From Acidobacteriota bacterium (GTDB lineage: Bacteria; Acidobacteriota; Thermoanaerobaculia; UBA5066), in NCBI GenBank assembly GCA_029781975.1, contig JAKOVQ010000010.1:124001-188000 (forward strand): a stretch of 64,000 nt of DNA, in the 5' to 3' direction. The translations under genes and the position numbers were made by a program. The notes under the pieces are model-generated. The model saw only the letters and a program-made list of their open reading frames with translations. It was not told the origin of the DNA and made no database searches. This document shows positions 1 through 10,700 of the stretch, in pieces (position 1 is the stretch's first letter; each line of letters starts with the position of its first letter).

Positions 1-979
1 CCTTCTCGACGATGAACCTCGGGAAGACGGCGTCGCCGTTGAGCGGCAGCGGCCCGTAGAAGAGGAAGAGGAGCGTCCCGACGGCGAGGAAGAGGACGAA
101 CTGGAGGATGACGACGACGCCGCTCGCCACGAGGGCGCGCCGCCCGGCGCGCAGGCTCTCGGTCGCGAAGAGGCGCTGCACGATGATGTAGTCGGTCCCG
201 TGGGACGCCATCGAGAGGACGGCGCCCCCGAGGATCGCCGTCAGGACGTGGTACGGCGTCGTGAGGGGGTCACCCCCGGTCTGGAAGACCGTCAGCTTGC
301 CCGCCGCGGCCGCGGCGGCCAGCTTCGCGCCGAGCTCCGGGATCCTCGGCACGAGGACGGCGACGGCGATGAGCCCTCCGAGGACGTAGACGCCGAGCTG
401 GATGACGTCCGTCCAGATGACGGCCCGCACGCCGCCGAGCTGGACGTAGACGACGGTCACCGCCGCCGTGACGAGGATCGCGCAGAGGTAGAGCCTCCCG
501 TCGGAGACCCCCGAGAAGAGGTTGTAGCCGCGGAAGACGATCGCGAGAGGGATGGCGGTGGCGTAGAGCCTCACGCCGTCCGCGAAGATCCGGGTCAGGA
601 TGAAGGTCGCCGACGCGAGCCGGCGGAGGCCGACGCCGAAGCTCCGCTCGACGAGGGCGTACGACGTCGTCAGCTCCCCTTCGAAGTAGCGCGGCAGGAG
701 GACCCACGCGATGACGATCCGCCCGAGGAGGTAGCCGAACGCCAGCTGGAGGAAGCTCCAGCTCCCCTTGAACGAGATCCCGGGGACGGAGATGAACGTC
801 AGCGCCGACGTCTCGGTCGCGACGATCGAGGCGGTGACCGCCCACCACCCGATCTTCCGCTCCGAGACGAAGTAGTCCTTCGCCGAGGCCTGCCTCCCCC
901 CCTTGGCGAGGCCGAAGGCGGCGATGCCGCCCATGTAGAGGACGACGACCACCCAGTCGAGCGACGTGAAACCGCTCAT
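1..979 (-). CDS. Sodium:solute symporter (SSS family), 3'-truncated by window edge
   Basis: Reading the minus strand from the ATG at 979 gives 326 uninterrupted codons that run off the window start, so the C-terminal part is missing. The protein begins MSGFTSLDWVVVVLYMGG and continues with alternating hydrophobic helices. It carries the SSS-type motifs of helices 2-4: a segment reading GWWAVTASIVATETSALTFI, a GYLLGR helix, and later GGAVLSMASHGTDYIIVQR, which is typical of Na+/solute symporters. The family cotransports sugars, amino acids, nucleosides, organic acids or vitamins with Na+ across the inner membrane, and the substrate cannot be told from this fragment. The next gene upstream in the same direction is the large CoA-dehydratase activase, 74 bp away, so cotranscription is possible. 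Family assignment is firm and substrate is unknown. Confidence 0.85.
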   Translation of the reverse strand, partial: MSGFTSLDWVVVVLYMGGIAAFGLAKGGRQASAKDYFVSERKIGWWAVTASIVATETSALTFISVPGISFKGSWSFLQLAFGYLLGRIVIAWVLLPRYFEGELTTSYALVERSFGVGLRRLASATFILTRIFADGVRLYATAIPLAIVFRGYNLFSGVSDGRLYLCAILVTAAVTVVYVQLGGVRAVIWTDVIQLGVYVLGGLIAVAVLVPRIPELGAKLAAAAAAGKLTVFQTGGDPLTTPYHVLTAILGGAVLSMASHGTDYIIVQRLFATESLRAGRRALVASGVVVILQFVLFLAVGTLLFLFYGPLPLNGDAVFPRFIVEK

Positions 980-1053
980 CCGCCGGATTGTCACCGAACC
1001 GCGAGGGGAACAGAACCGGTACGGCGACTCAGCGATCGTCGGCTCCGCGCCGC

Positions 1054-4000
1054 CTACCGCTCGGGCGGCGACGGCCTCCGCGACGACCGGTCCCTCGGCC
1101 GGGTCCCGGACCGCCCGCGGACCAGCTCGGCGCCGAGGCGCTGGAGCCGCTCGGCCAGAGGCGCCAGCCGCGCGGCCCGGCGACGCTCGTGGCGCGCCTT
1201 CACCTGGCTCACGAAGGCCTCGAGGACCATCCTCCGGGACGGGTCGTCGGCCCCCGAGTAGACCGCCGTGACGATCGGGACGTCGTCGAAGTCGCGGCGG
1301 ATCCTCTCGATCACCGCGGCCGACGCGTTCCCCACCATGCAGCCGAAGCAGATCGCGTTCACGATGCCGTCCGCCCCGCCCCGGGCGAAGTCGACGATCT
1401 TGGCGACGTTGACGAAGAGGAGCTGATGGGCCTCGTTCGGCATGTACGGGGCCGCCAGCCTCCTCATCTCGAGATAGCCCGGCTCCTCGCGGCGGGCGAC
1501 GCGCGACCCGACGACGCCCCGGACGCGCCAGAGGTCGACGGCCCTGCGGAGCGCCACGGCCCCGCTGACCAGGAGGTCCGCCCGGTCGAGCGAGGCGACG
1601 CTCCGGTAGAGGCGCCGCGAGATGCCGAAATCGAGGAGGTCGATCTGGAAGGGCGAGGGCCAGACCTCGAGCCCCTGCTCCTCGAGCCACCTCACGAGGT
1701 CGTCGTTGGCCACCGGGTTCACCTTCGTGTAGATGTCTCCCGCGATCCCCACCACCGGCCGGTCGCGCTCGGTCTCCACGGGGATCTCCCCGACCTCCCG
1801 GAGCGAGGCGTCGAGCGCCTCGAAGACGTCCCCGGACGCCACCGCCGCCTCGATCCGCTCGAGGCTCCGCCGGTGGACGTCGTCCGTCAGCCCCCTGACG
1901 AGCTCGTAGGGCCGGGTCTGGCACGCGGCCTTGACGAGGAGCTCGATGGCGAGGATGCCGACGTAGAGGCGGTCCAGGGCGTCGATGCCGAAGGCCTCGA
2001 TCAGCTCCTCGCCCGACGGAGAGCTGACGCGGATCCCCTCGATCCCGAGCTCGCGAAGGAGCGCCTCCATCCCGTGGCCGTACTCGTGGAGGAGGCACGG
2101 CAGCGACGTCCCCGGGAAGTAGAAGACCGTCCCGTCGCCGTCCCCCTCCGCGGCGAGCTTCAGGAGGTCCCCCGCGATCATCGAGTAGGCGTGGCATTCC
2201 TTGCCGACGGAATGCTTCTCGCCCAGCGTCCTCACCTCGGGACCCGGGAGCGGCAGGACGCGCGCGTCGTGCCCCACCCGCCGGAAGAGGCCGCTGAAGG
2301 CGTAGGCGTGATCGGCGAAGTACGGGAGCCGGACCCTGGACGGGACCGGGGGGATGAAAGCCCCCGGCGACGCCGAGGCCTCGCGGCGCGGGGTCCGGCC
2401 CCGCGCGCCCCTGTCCAGCTGGTCGAGGAACGCCTCGAGCCGCGTCAGGAGCCCGGCCTCGCCGCGGTGCTCGTCCAGCTCGAGGACGAGGTGCGCTCGG
2501 CCCGCCAGCTCCTCCTCGACCCGGTGGAACGCGAAGGCGTCGGGACCGCAGCCGAAGGAGGAGAGGACGACGGGGTGGATCCCCTCAATCGCGGCGAGGG
2601 CGATCGCCCCCTCGTGGACGTCCGCCGGGAAGCGCCACGGGAGCCCCGAGCGACGGGCGCCGTCCGTGGGCCGCGGGAGGAGCTCCAGCGGCACGCCCAG
2701 GACGTCGAGACGCCGGAGGCGCTCGAAGAGGCCCATGTTCACGAAGGCGTCGAACAGGGCGTACGGCCGGCCCAGGACCCCGAAGACGTGCCGGTATCGC
2801 CCTGCCGCGATCTCCTCGCTCGCCCGCTCCCGGAAGAGGGCGTCGACCTGCTCCTGTGCCCAGACCGCGGCGCGGTACGCCTGGCGGACCGCGTCCCCGT
2901 CGGCCCCCAGCTCGTCGCGCAGGGGGGCGAACCCTTCCGCGAACTCCTCGGCGCTCCCGAAGGTGACGACCGGCGAGAGGAGTCGCTCCCCGTCCGGGGC
3001 CCCGACGATGTAGGGGACGGCCATCGTGTAGGGACACGCGTACGAGCGCGACGGCTCGTCGCCCGGGAGGACGACGACCGCCGGGACGAAGACCCTGTCC
3101 ACGCCGCGTTCCAGGAGGTCGTGCACGTGTCCGGCCGTCACCTTGATCGGCAGGCAGACGCCCACGGAGAGGTGCTTCAGCCCGAGCGCGAGCGTCTCTC
3201 GCGAGGTCGCCGCCGAGAGGACCGGCCGGTGCCCCAGCTCCTTCCAGAAGGTGGCCCAGAACGGAAGGGCTCCCATGAGGCTCGAGGCGCGAGGGATGCC
3301 GATCGCGAGGCCCCTGCCGGTCCCGGAGGCGAAGAGCGCTTCGCAGCGCTCCACGTACTCGTCGGCGAGGTTGGGGACGCGACAGGCCGTGCCGCCGGCT
3401 CCGCTCGTGTACCGCTCGCAGGTGTCCCCGAAGAAGACCCGTCCCCCGGGGCCTTCTCCCGTCTTCAGGACGTTGACCTCGCAGCGGTTCGCGCAGTGGC
3501 GGCACTCGAACGACCGGACGGCCGGGACCTCCGGGCGACGGAAGCCGGTGAACCGCGAGGGGGCGCAGGGCGCCGTTCTCTCGCGGGCCTCCTTCGCCGC
3601 CAGGGCCGCGCCGATGGCTCCCGAGATCCTGTTGTACGGGTGGACGGTCACGCTCCGTCCGAGGACGCTCTCGAACGCCGCGACGACGGCGCCGTTCGAG
3701 GCGACGCCCCCCTGGAAGACGATCCGCTCCCCGAGGGGCCGCGCGCCCACCACCTTGTCGAGGTAGTTCCTGACGATCGAGTAGGCCAGCCCCGCGCAGA
3801 TCTCCTCCGTCCGTTCGCCGGTCCCGAGGGCCGCCATCACCTCGGTCTCCATGAAGACCGTGCAGCGCGAGCCGAGGTCGAGCGCCTCGCGCGCCGCGAA
3901 CGAGCGCGCGGCGAACTCGTCCCGGACGTCGACCCCCAGGTCGCGCGCCTGCTCCTCGAGGAACGAGCCGGTCCCGGCCGCGCACACCTTGTTCATCGCG

Positions 4001-5298
4001 AAGTCGGCGATCGCGCCGTCCTTCACCCGGATGAACTTGGAGTCCTGTCCCCCGATCTCCAGGATCGTGTCGACGTCGGGGACGTGGCGCTGCGCACCGA
4101 GGAGCTGGCAGGTGATCTCGTTCTTCACGACGTCGGCCCCGACCAGCCGCCCCGCCAGGTGCCTCCCCGACCCGGTCGCCCCGCAGCCGAGGACCGTCAG
4201 GCGGTCGCCGAGCCGCTCCGCGAGGGTCGAGAGGCCGGAAACGAGAGCCTCCGCCGGCCGGCCGCGGGTCGGCAGGTAGACGGACGAGAGGACGTCGCCG
4301 CGCGCGTCGAGGACGACGAGGTCCGTGCTCACCGATCCGACGTCGACGCCGAGGTACCCCTCCACCTCCGCTCCGTCCTCGGCCGCGACGCCGCCCTCCG
4401 CCTCCGCGGAGGCCCCCCCGGCGGGACCGGGGCGAAGGGGGGGAAGCCCGGTCGAGCGCCGGCGGGACCCCGCGACGAGCGACGCCAGGAGCTCCGTCGC
4501 CTCGCCTGGCGAGAGGTCCGCGACGCCGGGCGCGCGCGCGGCCAGCGCGGCGCCGACCGCTCCCTCGAGCCCGGGATGGGCCGAGACGACGAGGTCTTCG
4601 CCCGAGAGGCCGAGCACCTCGGCAAACGCCCGGACGATCCCGCGGTTCCGTGCGCACCCCCCGGCGAGGACGACGGGGGGCGTCACCGACCTTCCCTTCA
4701 GGAGCGTGGCCAGGTCGTTCCGCGCGATCGCCATCGCGAGGCCGTAGGCGATCTCCGGCAGCGGAGTCCCCTTCTGCTGGAGGTGGATCATGTCCGAGGC
4801 GGCGAAGACCGAGCAGCGGCCCGCGACGGTGGCGGCCCTCCGTGCGCTCGCGGCCAGCTCCGAGAGCTCCTCGGCCGTCAGGCCCAGCCGCCGCGCCTGC
4901 TGCTCCAGGAACGAGCCGGTCCCCGCCGCGCACGCCTCGTTCGTCGCGAAGTGGCGGAGATGCCCGTCGTCCCCCAGGACGAGGAACTTCGCCGTGTGGC
5001 CGCCGATCTCGATGACGCACCGGGCCCGCGGGTGCGCGTGCCTCACGCCCGCCGCAACGGCGACCAGAGCGTTGACGGCCGCCAGCCGCCCCCGTGCCCC
5101 CGCCGGCTCCCCCCCGACGACCCCGGCCCGCACCGACCGCCCGGCCCGCAGGGGCTCGAGCGCGTCGAGGAAGGCCTCCAGCGCCGCAGCGTCACCCCGG
5201 TCCTTCCGGCGGGCGAGGGTCGCCTCGAGCCCGCCACCCTCCCCCAGGACGACGCAGCGCGTCGTCACCGAGCCGAGGTCGAGCCCGAGCGAAAGCAT
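1054..5298 (-). CDS. Giant acyl-CoA dehydratase activase (two BcrA/BadF-type ATPase domains + DUF2229 + C-terminal dehydratase-like region)
   Basis: The protein has 1414 aa starting at the ATG at 5298, preceded by GGAGG; an upstream in-frame ATG at 5337 has no ribosome site. It contains two ASKHA ATPase domains, about residues 1-270 (phosphate motif GLDLGSVTTR) and 313-570 (GVDVGSVSTD). Each holds the paired cysteines that in HgdC-type activators bind a [4Fe-4S] cluster across the dimer: Cys123/Cys161 and Cys438/Cys478, within CAAGTGSFLE and RC(S/T)VF. A C-x2-C-x3-C cluster follows at about 598-605, then a DUF2229 activase-associated domain and a C-terminal region resembling 2-hydroxyacyl-CoA dehydratase subunits. 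Known activators use ATP to drive one electron into a radical 2-hydroxyacyl-CoA dehydratase or benzoyl-CoA reductase. Fusion of two ATPase domains could make the intramolecular equivalent of the dimer. No separate dehydratase gene lies nearby, so the target is unknown. Fold certain, substrate unknown. Confidence 0.88.
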   Translation of the reverse strand: MLSLGLDLGSVTTRCVVLGEGGGLEATLARRKDRGDAAALEAFLDALEPLRAGRSVRAGVVGGEPAGARGRLAAVNALVAVAAGVRHAHPRARCVIEIGGHTAKFLVLGDDGHLRHFATNEACAAGTGSFLEQQARRLGLTAEELSELAASARRAATVAGRCSVFAASDMIHLQQKGTPLPEIAYGLAMAIARNDLATLLKGRSVTPPVVLAGGCARNRGIVRAFAEVLGLSGEDLVVSAHPGLEGAVGAALAARAPGVADLSPGEATELLASLVAGSRRRSTGLPPLRPGPAGGASAEAEGGVAAEDGAEVEGYLGVDVGSVSTDLVVLDARGDVLSSVYLPTRGRPAEALVSGLSTLAERLGDRLTVLGCGATGSGRHLAGRLVGADVVKNEITCQLLGAQRHVPDVDTILEIGGQDSKFIRVKDGAIADFAMNKVCAAGTGSFLEEQARDLGVDVRDEFAARSFAAREALDLGSRCTVFMETEVMAALGTGERTEEICAGLAYSIVRNYLDKVVGARPLGERIVFQGGVASNGAVVAAFESVLGRSVTVHPYNRISGAIGAALAAKEARERTAPCAPSRFTGFRRPEVPAVRSFECRHCANRCEVNVLKTGEGPGGRVFFGDTCERYTSGAGGTACRVPNLADEYVERCEALFASGTGRGLAIGIPRASSLMGALPFWATFWKELGHRPVLSAATSRETLALGLKHLSVGVCLPIKVTAGHVHDLLERGVDRVFVPAVVVLPGDEPSRSYACPYTMAVPYIVGAPDGERLLSPVVTFGSAEEFAEGFAPLRDELGADGDAVRQAYRAAVWAQEQVDALFRERASEEIAAGRYRHVFGVLGRPYALFDAFVNMGLFERLRRLDVLGVPLELLPRPTDGARRSGLPWRFPADVHEGAIALAAIEGIHPVVLSSFGCGPDAFAFHRVEEELAGRAHLVLELDEHRGEAGLLTRLEAFLDQLDRGARGRTPRREASASPGAFIPPVPSRVRLPYFADHAYAFSGLFRRVGHDARVLPLPGPEVRTLGEKHSVGKECHAYSMIAGDLLKLAAEGDGDGTVFYFPGTSLPCLLHEYGHGMEALLRELGIEGIRVSSPSGEELIEAFGIDALDRLYVGILAIELLVKAACQTRPYELVRGLTDDVHRRSLERIEAAVASGDVFEALDASLREVGEIPVETERDRPVVGIAGDIYTKVNPVANDDLVRWLEEQGLEVWPSPFQIDLLDFGISRRLYRSVASLDRADLLVSGAVALRRAVDLWRVRGVVGSRVARREEPGYLEMRRLAAPYMPNEAHQLLFVNVAKIVDFARGGADGIVNAICFGCMVGNASAAVIERIRRDFDDVPIVTAVYSGADDPSRRMVLEAFVSQVKARHERRRAARLAPLAERLQRLGAELVRGRSGTRPRDRSSRRPSPPER

Positions 5299-5427
5299 CG
5301 CGCCCTCCGGAGGCCGGCCGACGATCGAGCCTACCACCGCGCCCGGGCGCCGGGACCGGGACGGCCAGGCCCCCGGGCCCCGCCGCTGGTGCCTCCGGTC
5401 CCGGGGCTCCCGCGGCCCGCCGGAGGC

Positions 5428-6645
5428 CTACCGTAGCTCGAGGGCCGCAATCTCCCGATCAGTCGGGAACTCCTGCACCCGATAGCGCTCCGGGTACAGG
5501 CCTTCCTCCCGCGTCATCTTGTGCCCAACGACCTCCACGACCCGATCCCAGGGAGCCTCGCCGAGGGTCCGGCACCTTTCCTCGCCAACGGGAACGTTGA
5601 AGACGACCGAGTCCACCTTCGGAAGGAGCGTGTCGACGGTCTCCGACCACGATGCCACCGATCGGACGTGCCCGGTCTCCTTCTTCTCGAACGCCAGGAA
5701 CGAGGCGATGAAAACGTCTCGTCCTTCTCGCTCGAACCGCGCGCCGAGCAGGGACTTCTGTGCGGCGTAGTCGTCTGCCAGAGCCCGAATCCGGAGCCGC
5801 CGGAAAAGCGGTGCGACGGGGTGATCGGAGCCGAACGCGTAGGGTTTCCACTCGAGGCCGTCGAGGATGATCGGCGAGGCGTTCATCGGGCGAGGCTCGT
5901 CGAGGAGGCCTTCGGCGCAGGCGGCTGCGACTCCCTGGCCGGCGAAGTCGCGGGCGCCCGTCACGATGAGGTTGTCGCGGTTCGGCGCGAAGGCGATCAC
6001 GTCGCCGTCCACGGACAGCTGATGGAAGAGCGTGGGAAGCGCGAGCCGGCAGACGTCCAGGTTGTCCTTCCAGGGCGACATCCAGACCCCCTCCGCCAAT
6101 CGGTGCCACTTCGCGACCGAGCGCTTCCAGAGGTTCTCTCGGCCCGTCTCGAGGGCCTCCTCGAACCCGAGGCCCCACTTCTCGAGCAGGTCCGCGGAGA
6201 TCTCGGAGATCCTGTCGGGGAAGTCCGCTGCGACGCCGAGGGCCAGCGTCTCGCCGAGCGGCCGGAACGTCGGCAGCTTCTTCGGGTCCGGCGTGCCGAT
6301 GCCATCCTCGAGCTGCATGGGGAGGAGCTCGTAGTAGGCCCGCTCGCGGACCCGCGGGACCAACGCCTCCCGCACCTCCGAGAAGTCGTCGGGAAGCCCC
6401 GGCGCCCGCGCCGTTCCCACGAACCTCGCGAGGTACCCCCTTCGCTTGCTGCGGGGAACCGCGCAGTATTCCTGGTAGGCGTTCCGGAGGTTCATGACCT
6501 GGCCCTGCCCGACGTGCAAGGAGAAGGCGCGTGAGTCGAACCGCACCGACTCGTCGCTGCCTGCCTCCCTGAGGGCCCGCGTCATGATCCTGGCGAACTT
6601 CCCGGGGCTCGGCTTGCCGAACAGTCCGTCGAAGAACGAGATCAC
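5428..6645 (-). CDS. DUF1444 (YtpQ)-like protein
   Basis: The protein has 405 aa with a GTG start at 6645 preceded by AGGAGGGG. The N-terminus (ISFFDGLFGKPSPGKFARIM) and the overall pattern, with the conserved GDVIAFAPNRDNLIVTG segment near the middle, resemble DUF1444 proteins such as Bacillus YtpQ, whose function is unknown. There is no signal peptide or membrane segment, so it is probably cytosolic. DUF1444 proteins are usually about 260-270 aa, so this one carries additional sequence, mostly C-terminal. It is divergent from the exported-protein gene at 6736, and its third-position GC looks a little lower than that of neighbouring genes. The family call is from remembered sequence pattern only and is moderate. 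Confidence 0.55.
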   Translation of the reverse strand: MISFFDGLFGKPSPGKFARIMTRALREAGSDESVRFDSRAFSLHVGQGQVMNLRNAYQEYCAVPRSKRRGYLARFVGTARAPGLPDDFSEVREALVPRVRERAYYELLPMQLEDGIGTPDPKKLPTFRPLGETLALGVAADFPDRISEISADLLEKWGLGFEEALETGRENLWKRSVAKWHRLAEGVWMSPWKDNLDVCRLALPTLFHQLSVDGDVIAFAPNRDNLIVTGARDFAGQGVAAACAEGLLDEPRPMNASPIILDGLEWKPYAFGSDHPVAPLFRRLRIRALADDYAAQKSLLGARFEREGRDVFIASFLAFEKKETGHVRSVASWSETVDTLLPKVDSVVFNVPVGEERCRTLGEAPWDRVVEVVGHKMTREEGLYPERYRVQEFPTDREIAALELR

Positions 6646-6735
6646 TCACCCCTCCTGTGCCATCGCCTGAGCCGAGCCGGCGCCGACGGCCGGATAGGTT
6701 ATCGCAGCCGCGGTTGAACGGACCACGGTCGTCTC

Positions 6736-7719
6736 GTGGTCCGCGCCCACCCGAACCGCCGGGCACGACTCGCGCATCGGGCCTTCGGCCGTGGAATGGC
6801 CGTTCTCCTCGTGGGTGCCGGCTGGCTTCCCGGCGCGATATCGGCCCTCCGGGACCTGCGTCCCGGGATGACGGCTGGGCGTCCGCTCGAAGGGGCTGTT
6901 CCCGGGGGCGCGACGTTCATTCGAGTCGGCGTGAATCCGAGAGAGACCTCGGCGCTGGACATTCGAACCCGGCGACTTCTGACGATGGGCCTGCAAGGGA
7001 CGCGAGCGGGCGCGCCGACGTCCCTGGACGCGGTTGGCGGGCTCCCGTTGGCCTGTCTCTGCTGGAACGGACGGTCCTGGATCGCTGCCGGGGAGCTCTC
7101 GGTCCCGGGAAACCGAGGACCGGCGCCGCTTCCCATCCAGGCGCGGGCCGCGAGAGACCTCCACTTCGTCGCTGGAGCTGCGCTTCTACCCGAGGAACAC
7201 GACACGCTGCGCCTCCTTGGGGGGCAGGGTTCGTGTGCGTCGTCGGACGAGGGAACCGTTCTCGTCTCGTTCGCAGCGCTGGGACGGCTCGTCGTCGTTG
7301 GCACAGATGGATCGGAGGGTGGCTCGATTCCTCTGCCGATTCCGGCCGAACGAAGGCTGGACCTCGACGTCGGTTCCCGGCGGCCGGATTCCCCCGAGGC
7401 CTACGCGGAGATCTTTCGAGGGCGAACGATTCCGGTAGCCGTTGGATGGTCAGGCGGACTGGCGATCGATCTCATCGCCAGCCCGGGCTCTGGAGCGAAA
7501 GCGCTGGCGGTCGTTCGCGTCAGAGATACCGGCCACGTGATCGATTCGACGAAGCTGGACGTGCCCTCGGTCGACGCGAGAGATGCCTTCGTCGCCGCAA
7601 TTGCCGAGCCCGATGCCGGCGCCGGGCTGCTCGTGCTCTCGATCCCTTACTCGGGACCCGAAGCGCGCGGGCCCCGTGAGCTGCTAAGGTTGGACCTGCC
7701 GCAGGGGGCGACCAGGTGA
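6736..7719 (+). CDS. Predicted exported protein of unknown function, coupled to the next gene
   Basis: This 327-aa frame starts at GTG 6736. An internal ATG at 6796 (MAVLLVGAGWLPGAIS) is an equally plausible start and would place a hydrophobic signal-like segment at the very N-terminus. No family was recognised. The body is rich in Gly, Leu, Val and short beta-like strands, consistent with an extracytoplasmic beta-rich fold. Its reality is supported by its end: the stop codon overlaps the GTG start of the next gene by four bases (GTGA at 7716-7719), a typical sign of translational coupling. It therefore probably works with the modular carboxypeptidase-regulatory-like protein downstream. Base composition is slightly less GC-biased than the surroundings. 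Confidence 0.6.
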   Translation: MVRAHPNRRARLAHRAFGRGMAVLLVGAGWLPGAISALRDLRPGMTAGRPLEGAVPGGATFIRVGVNPRETSALDIRTRRLLTMGLQGTRAGAPTSLDAVGGLPLACLCWNGRSWIAAGELSVPGNRGPAPLPIQARAARDLHFVAGAALLPEEHDTLRLLGGQGSCASSDEGTVLVSFAALGRLVVVGTDGSEGGSIPLPIPAERRLDLDVGSRRPDSPEAYAEIFRGRTIPVAVGWSGGLAIDLIASPGSGAKALAVVRVRDTGHVIDSTKLDVPSVDARDAFVAAIAEPDAGAGLLVLSIPYSGPEARGPRELLRLDLPQGATR

Positions 7720-10700
7720 ACTACGCCACGATGGCATGCGCCATTGCTCTCCTCGCCGTCGGTGTGAAGGCGCCGAGTCCGGCTCCTCGCGCAATCCTCG
7801 TCGACGGCAGTCCCTCGACCTACCAGCCCGTCGTCTGGCTCGCCCCGGTCCCCGGCGGCGTCGCCGCGGCCGGCGAGGCCTCCACGGACTCCTCGGGGCG
7901 CCTCCCGCTCCCGCCCCGCGATGCCGCCGGGGTCCTCCTTTCCGCATCCACCTCTCACCCGCCGTTCCTCTTCCCGGTGGGCGAGGCTCCAGCGCCGCTC
8001 CGGGTCGCCGGCCAGCGGCGCCTCCGCGTCGTCGACGCCCTGGGCGGCAAGCCGATCGTCGGGGCGGAGGTCGTCGCGGTGACGAGGGCGATGACGGAGA
8101 GCCTCGGTGGCCTCTGGCCCGGGACGTCGGCGACGACGGACCGGAGCGGCTCCGCGCACATCCCGCTGTCTTCCCCGCAGGACCTCACCCTCGTCCGTGC
8201 TCCTGGATTCGCGACGTCGGCGGCCGCGTCCGGCGCGACCACCGTCGCCCTCTTTCCTGCCGCGCCTCTCGAGGGACGTCTTGTCGGCGCCGCGGGGCGA
8301 CCGCTTCCGGGGCACGTCGTTCGGGCGCTGGCGCCGGTGGTCGGCGGGGGGAAGGAGCGGGTCGCGGTGGCCGGCGTTCAGACGGACGCACGCGGAGGAT
8401 TCGTCCTCTCGGACGTCCCCGAGCGGGTCGGGGTCCTCTTCCAGGACGACTCGGCCCCGCCGGCCCTGGCCGAGCGGGAGGGGCCGCTGGGGCGGCTGGA
8501 TCTGACGCTCCCCCCGACCGCGCGTCTGACGACACGGTTCGTCGACGGCGAGGGGAAGGCGGTGGCGGACGTGGCGCTCGAGGTCGACCAGTTCGACTCG
8601 GCGAGCTCCCTTTCCGTCACCCGGCGCGTCCGCTCCGGGGCCGACGGGACGGCCGTCGTGGCGGGGCTCTCGTCGGTCCTCGACAGGGCGCGGCTGAGGG
8701 TGGTCGCCCCGGGGGGCACGTTCGACTCGAAGGTCCTCGCCCAGCCGCTCGGCACCGGGAAGGAGCTGGGCGCCTGGACGCTGAGGGCCGCCGCACCCGC
8801 GCGGGGGACGGTGGTCGACTCGCGGGGCCGGCCGTTGGCCGGGGTCGCAATCGGCTACCCGCGGACGGGGGAGACGCTGGCCCGGACGGGGAGAGACGGC
8901 ACCTTCTCGTTCCGGCTCATGGAGGGGCAGTCGGTCTACGCCGACGTCTCGGCGCGGGGATACGTTCCAGCGAAGGCATGGATCGGAACGTCGCGCGTGG
9001 AGCGGATCACGCTGGGCCGCGTGACGGCGGTGAAGGTGAGGGCGCGGCTCCCCGACGGGAGCGCGCCGCACGAGGCCTTTCTCGTGGAGGAGGAGGAGGG
9101 AGGCTGGTCGGCGCCGCAGGCGGGGAGGCGGGGGTCCGACGGGGCGTTCGTCTTCGAGGACGAGCCGTTCCAGGCCCGCTGCTCGCTGAAGGTGGACGGG
9201 TACGAGCCGGCCGACCTCGGCTGGATCGCGCTCGACGAGGGGGGGACCGTCGACGCGGGGACCGTGGACCTCGTGGAAGGGCCGTCGCTGCGGGGCGTCC
9301 TCGTCGACGCGGCTTCGGGGGAGCCGCTGGTCGGGGCGACGGTGTGGGCGCAGCCCGTGCGCGACGACGACCTGACCGACCTCCTCCGCGGCGCGCGGGT
9401 CCCCCGGACGACGAGCGGCGCGGACGGGACATTCCGCGTGGGCGGGCTGCCGGAGGGGGACGTGAGGCTCTGGGTGGAGGCGCCCGGATTCGCCGTCAAC
9501 CGGTTCGACGCCGACGCGCTCGACGACGGGAACGACCTGGGACGGCTTGACGTGGCGCGGGGCCGCCCGCTGGAGCTGCGGCTGGAAGAGCCGGACGGCG
9601 AGCCGGCGGGGGGCGTGAAGGTGGTCGTCCGGCCCGGGGGGTTCGACGGGACGTTCCGGGAGGCGGTCTTCACCTCCGACTCGCGGGGGCGCGTCGTCAT
9701 CCCGCGGATCTCCCCCGGGAAGGTCGCGCTCCGGGCGACCGCGGGGACACGCTATGTGCGGCGACTCGTCCGCCTGACGGGCGACGAGGAAAGCCTCGAC
9801 TGGACGCTCGGCGGCGCGCGGGTCGAGGGGCGGGTAACGGTCGACGGCGAGCCGATCCCGGGCGTTCGCGTGACGCTCTGGTACGGCGGGCAGGGGCTGG
9901 GGACGGTGACCGACGCTCCGAAGACGCCCGACGGGATCCCGCTGGCCCCGCGGGTCGTCGGCGAGCCGCCTCTGGAGCCGCCGACGACCACCGACCGGGA
10001 CGGGCGCTTCGTCTTTCCCCTCGCCGGCGAAGGGCACGCCTCGATCCGGCTGGAGGGGACCGGGTGGGGCGCCGAGAGCCGACCCGTGGAGGTGCCCGCG
10101 TCGGGGCGGGTGTTCGTCGACTACGCTCTCGGTGCGGCGCGGGTGACGGCCCGGCTAGTCGACGCGTCGGACGTCCCGGTGGCGCCCGGGCAGCTCGGGA
10201 TCTTCGGCGCCGGAGGCGAGCGGCTGGCCGCCTCCGCGGTGGACGATCGGGGCGAGGCGGTCTTCTACCTTACGACCCTCGCGAAGGCGCGCTACCTCCG
10301 CGGGACGGACGGATCGAAGCGGAAGGGATTTCGTCTCCTGAGGCAGAAGGACCTGACGTCGGAGAAGCCGTTGGACCTCGTCCTCGGGGAGGGGCTCGCG
10401 AGCCTGACGGCCGAGGTGGTGGACGGGGACCGGCGCGCGGTGCCGGCGGCACGGGTCCTCCTGGTCAACCTCGCCGACGGGACGACCGTGGCCGGCCGAA
10501 CCGACACGGGCGGGCTGTTCGTCCGCTCGGTCCTCGCCGAGGGGGAGTACCGAGTGCTGGCGCGCGGGACGGCGGGAGGCCAGGGAGAGGCAAAGGCGGT
10601 CGTGCCCCAGTCGGGGGCGGTGCGGGTCTCCGTCCGCCTCGAGCCGGGCGGGCGGCTCGCTCTCCGCTTGGAGGCGCCGCCCGACGTCGACCCGACGGAG

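Noticed and set aside
988..5436. Very long open frames opposite or out of frame with real genes, here and at many other places in the window
   Set aside because: At this GC content stop codons are rare in several frames. These frames are Arg/Pro/Gly-rich, lack recognisable domains and overlap genes with clear motifs, so they are shadows.
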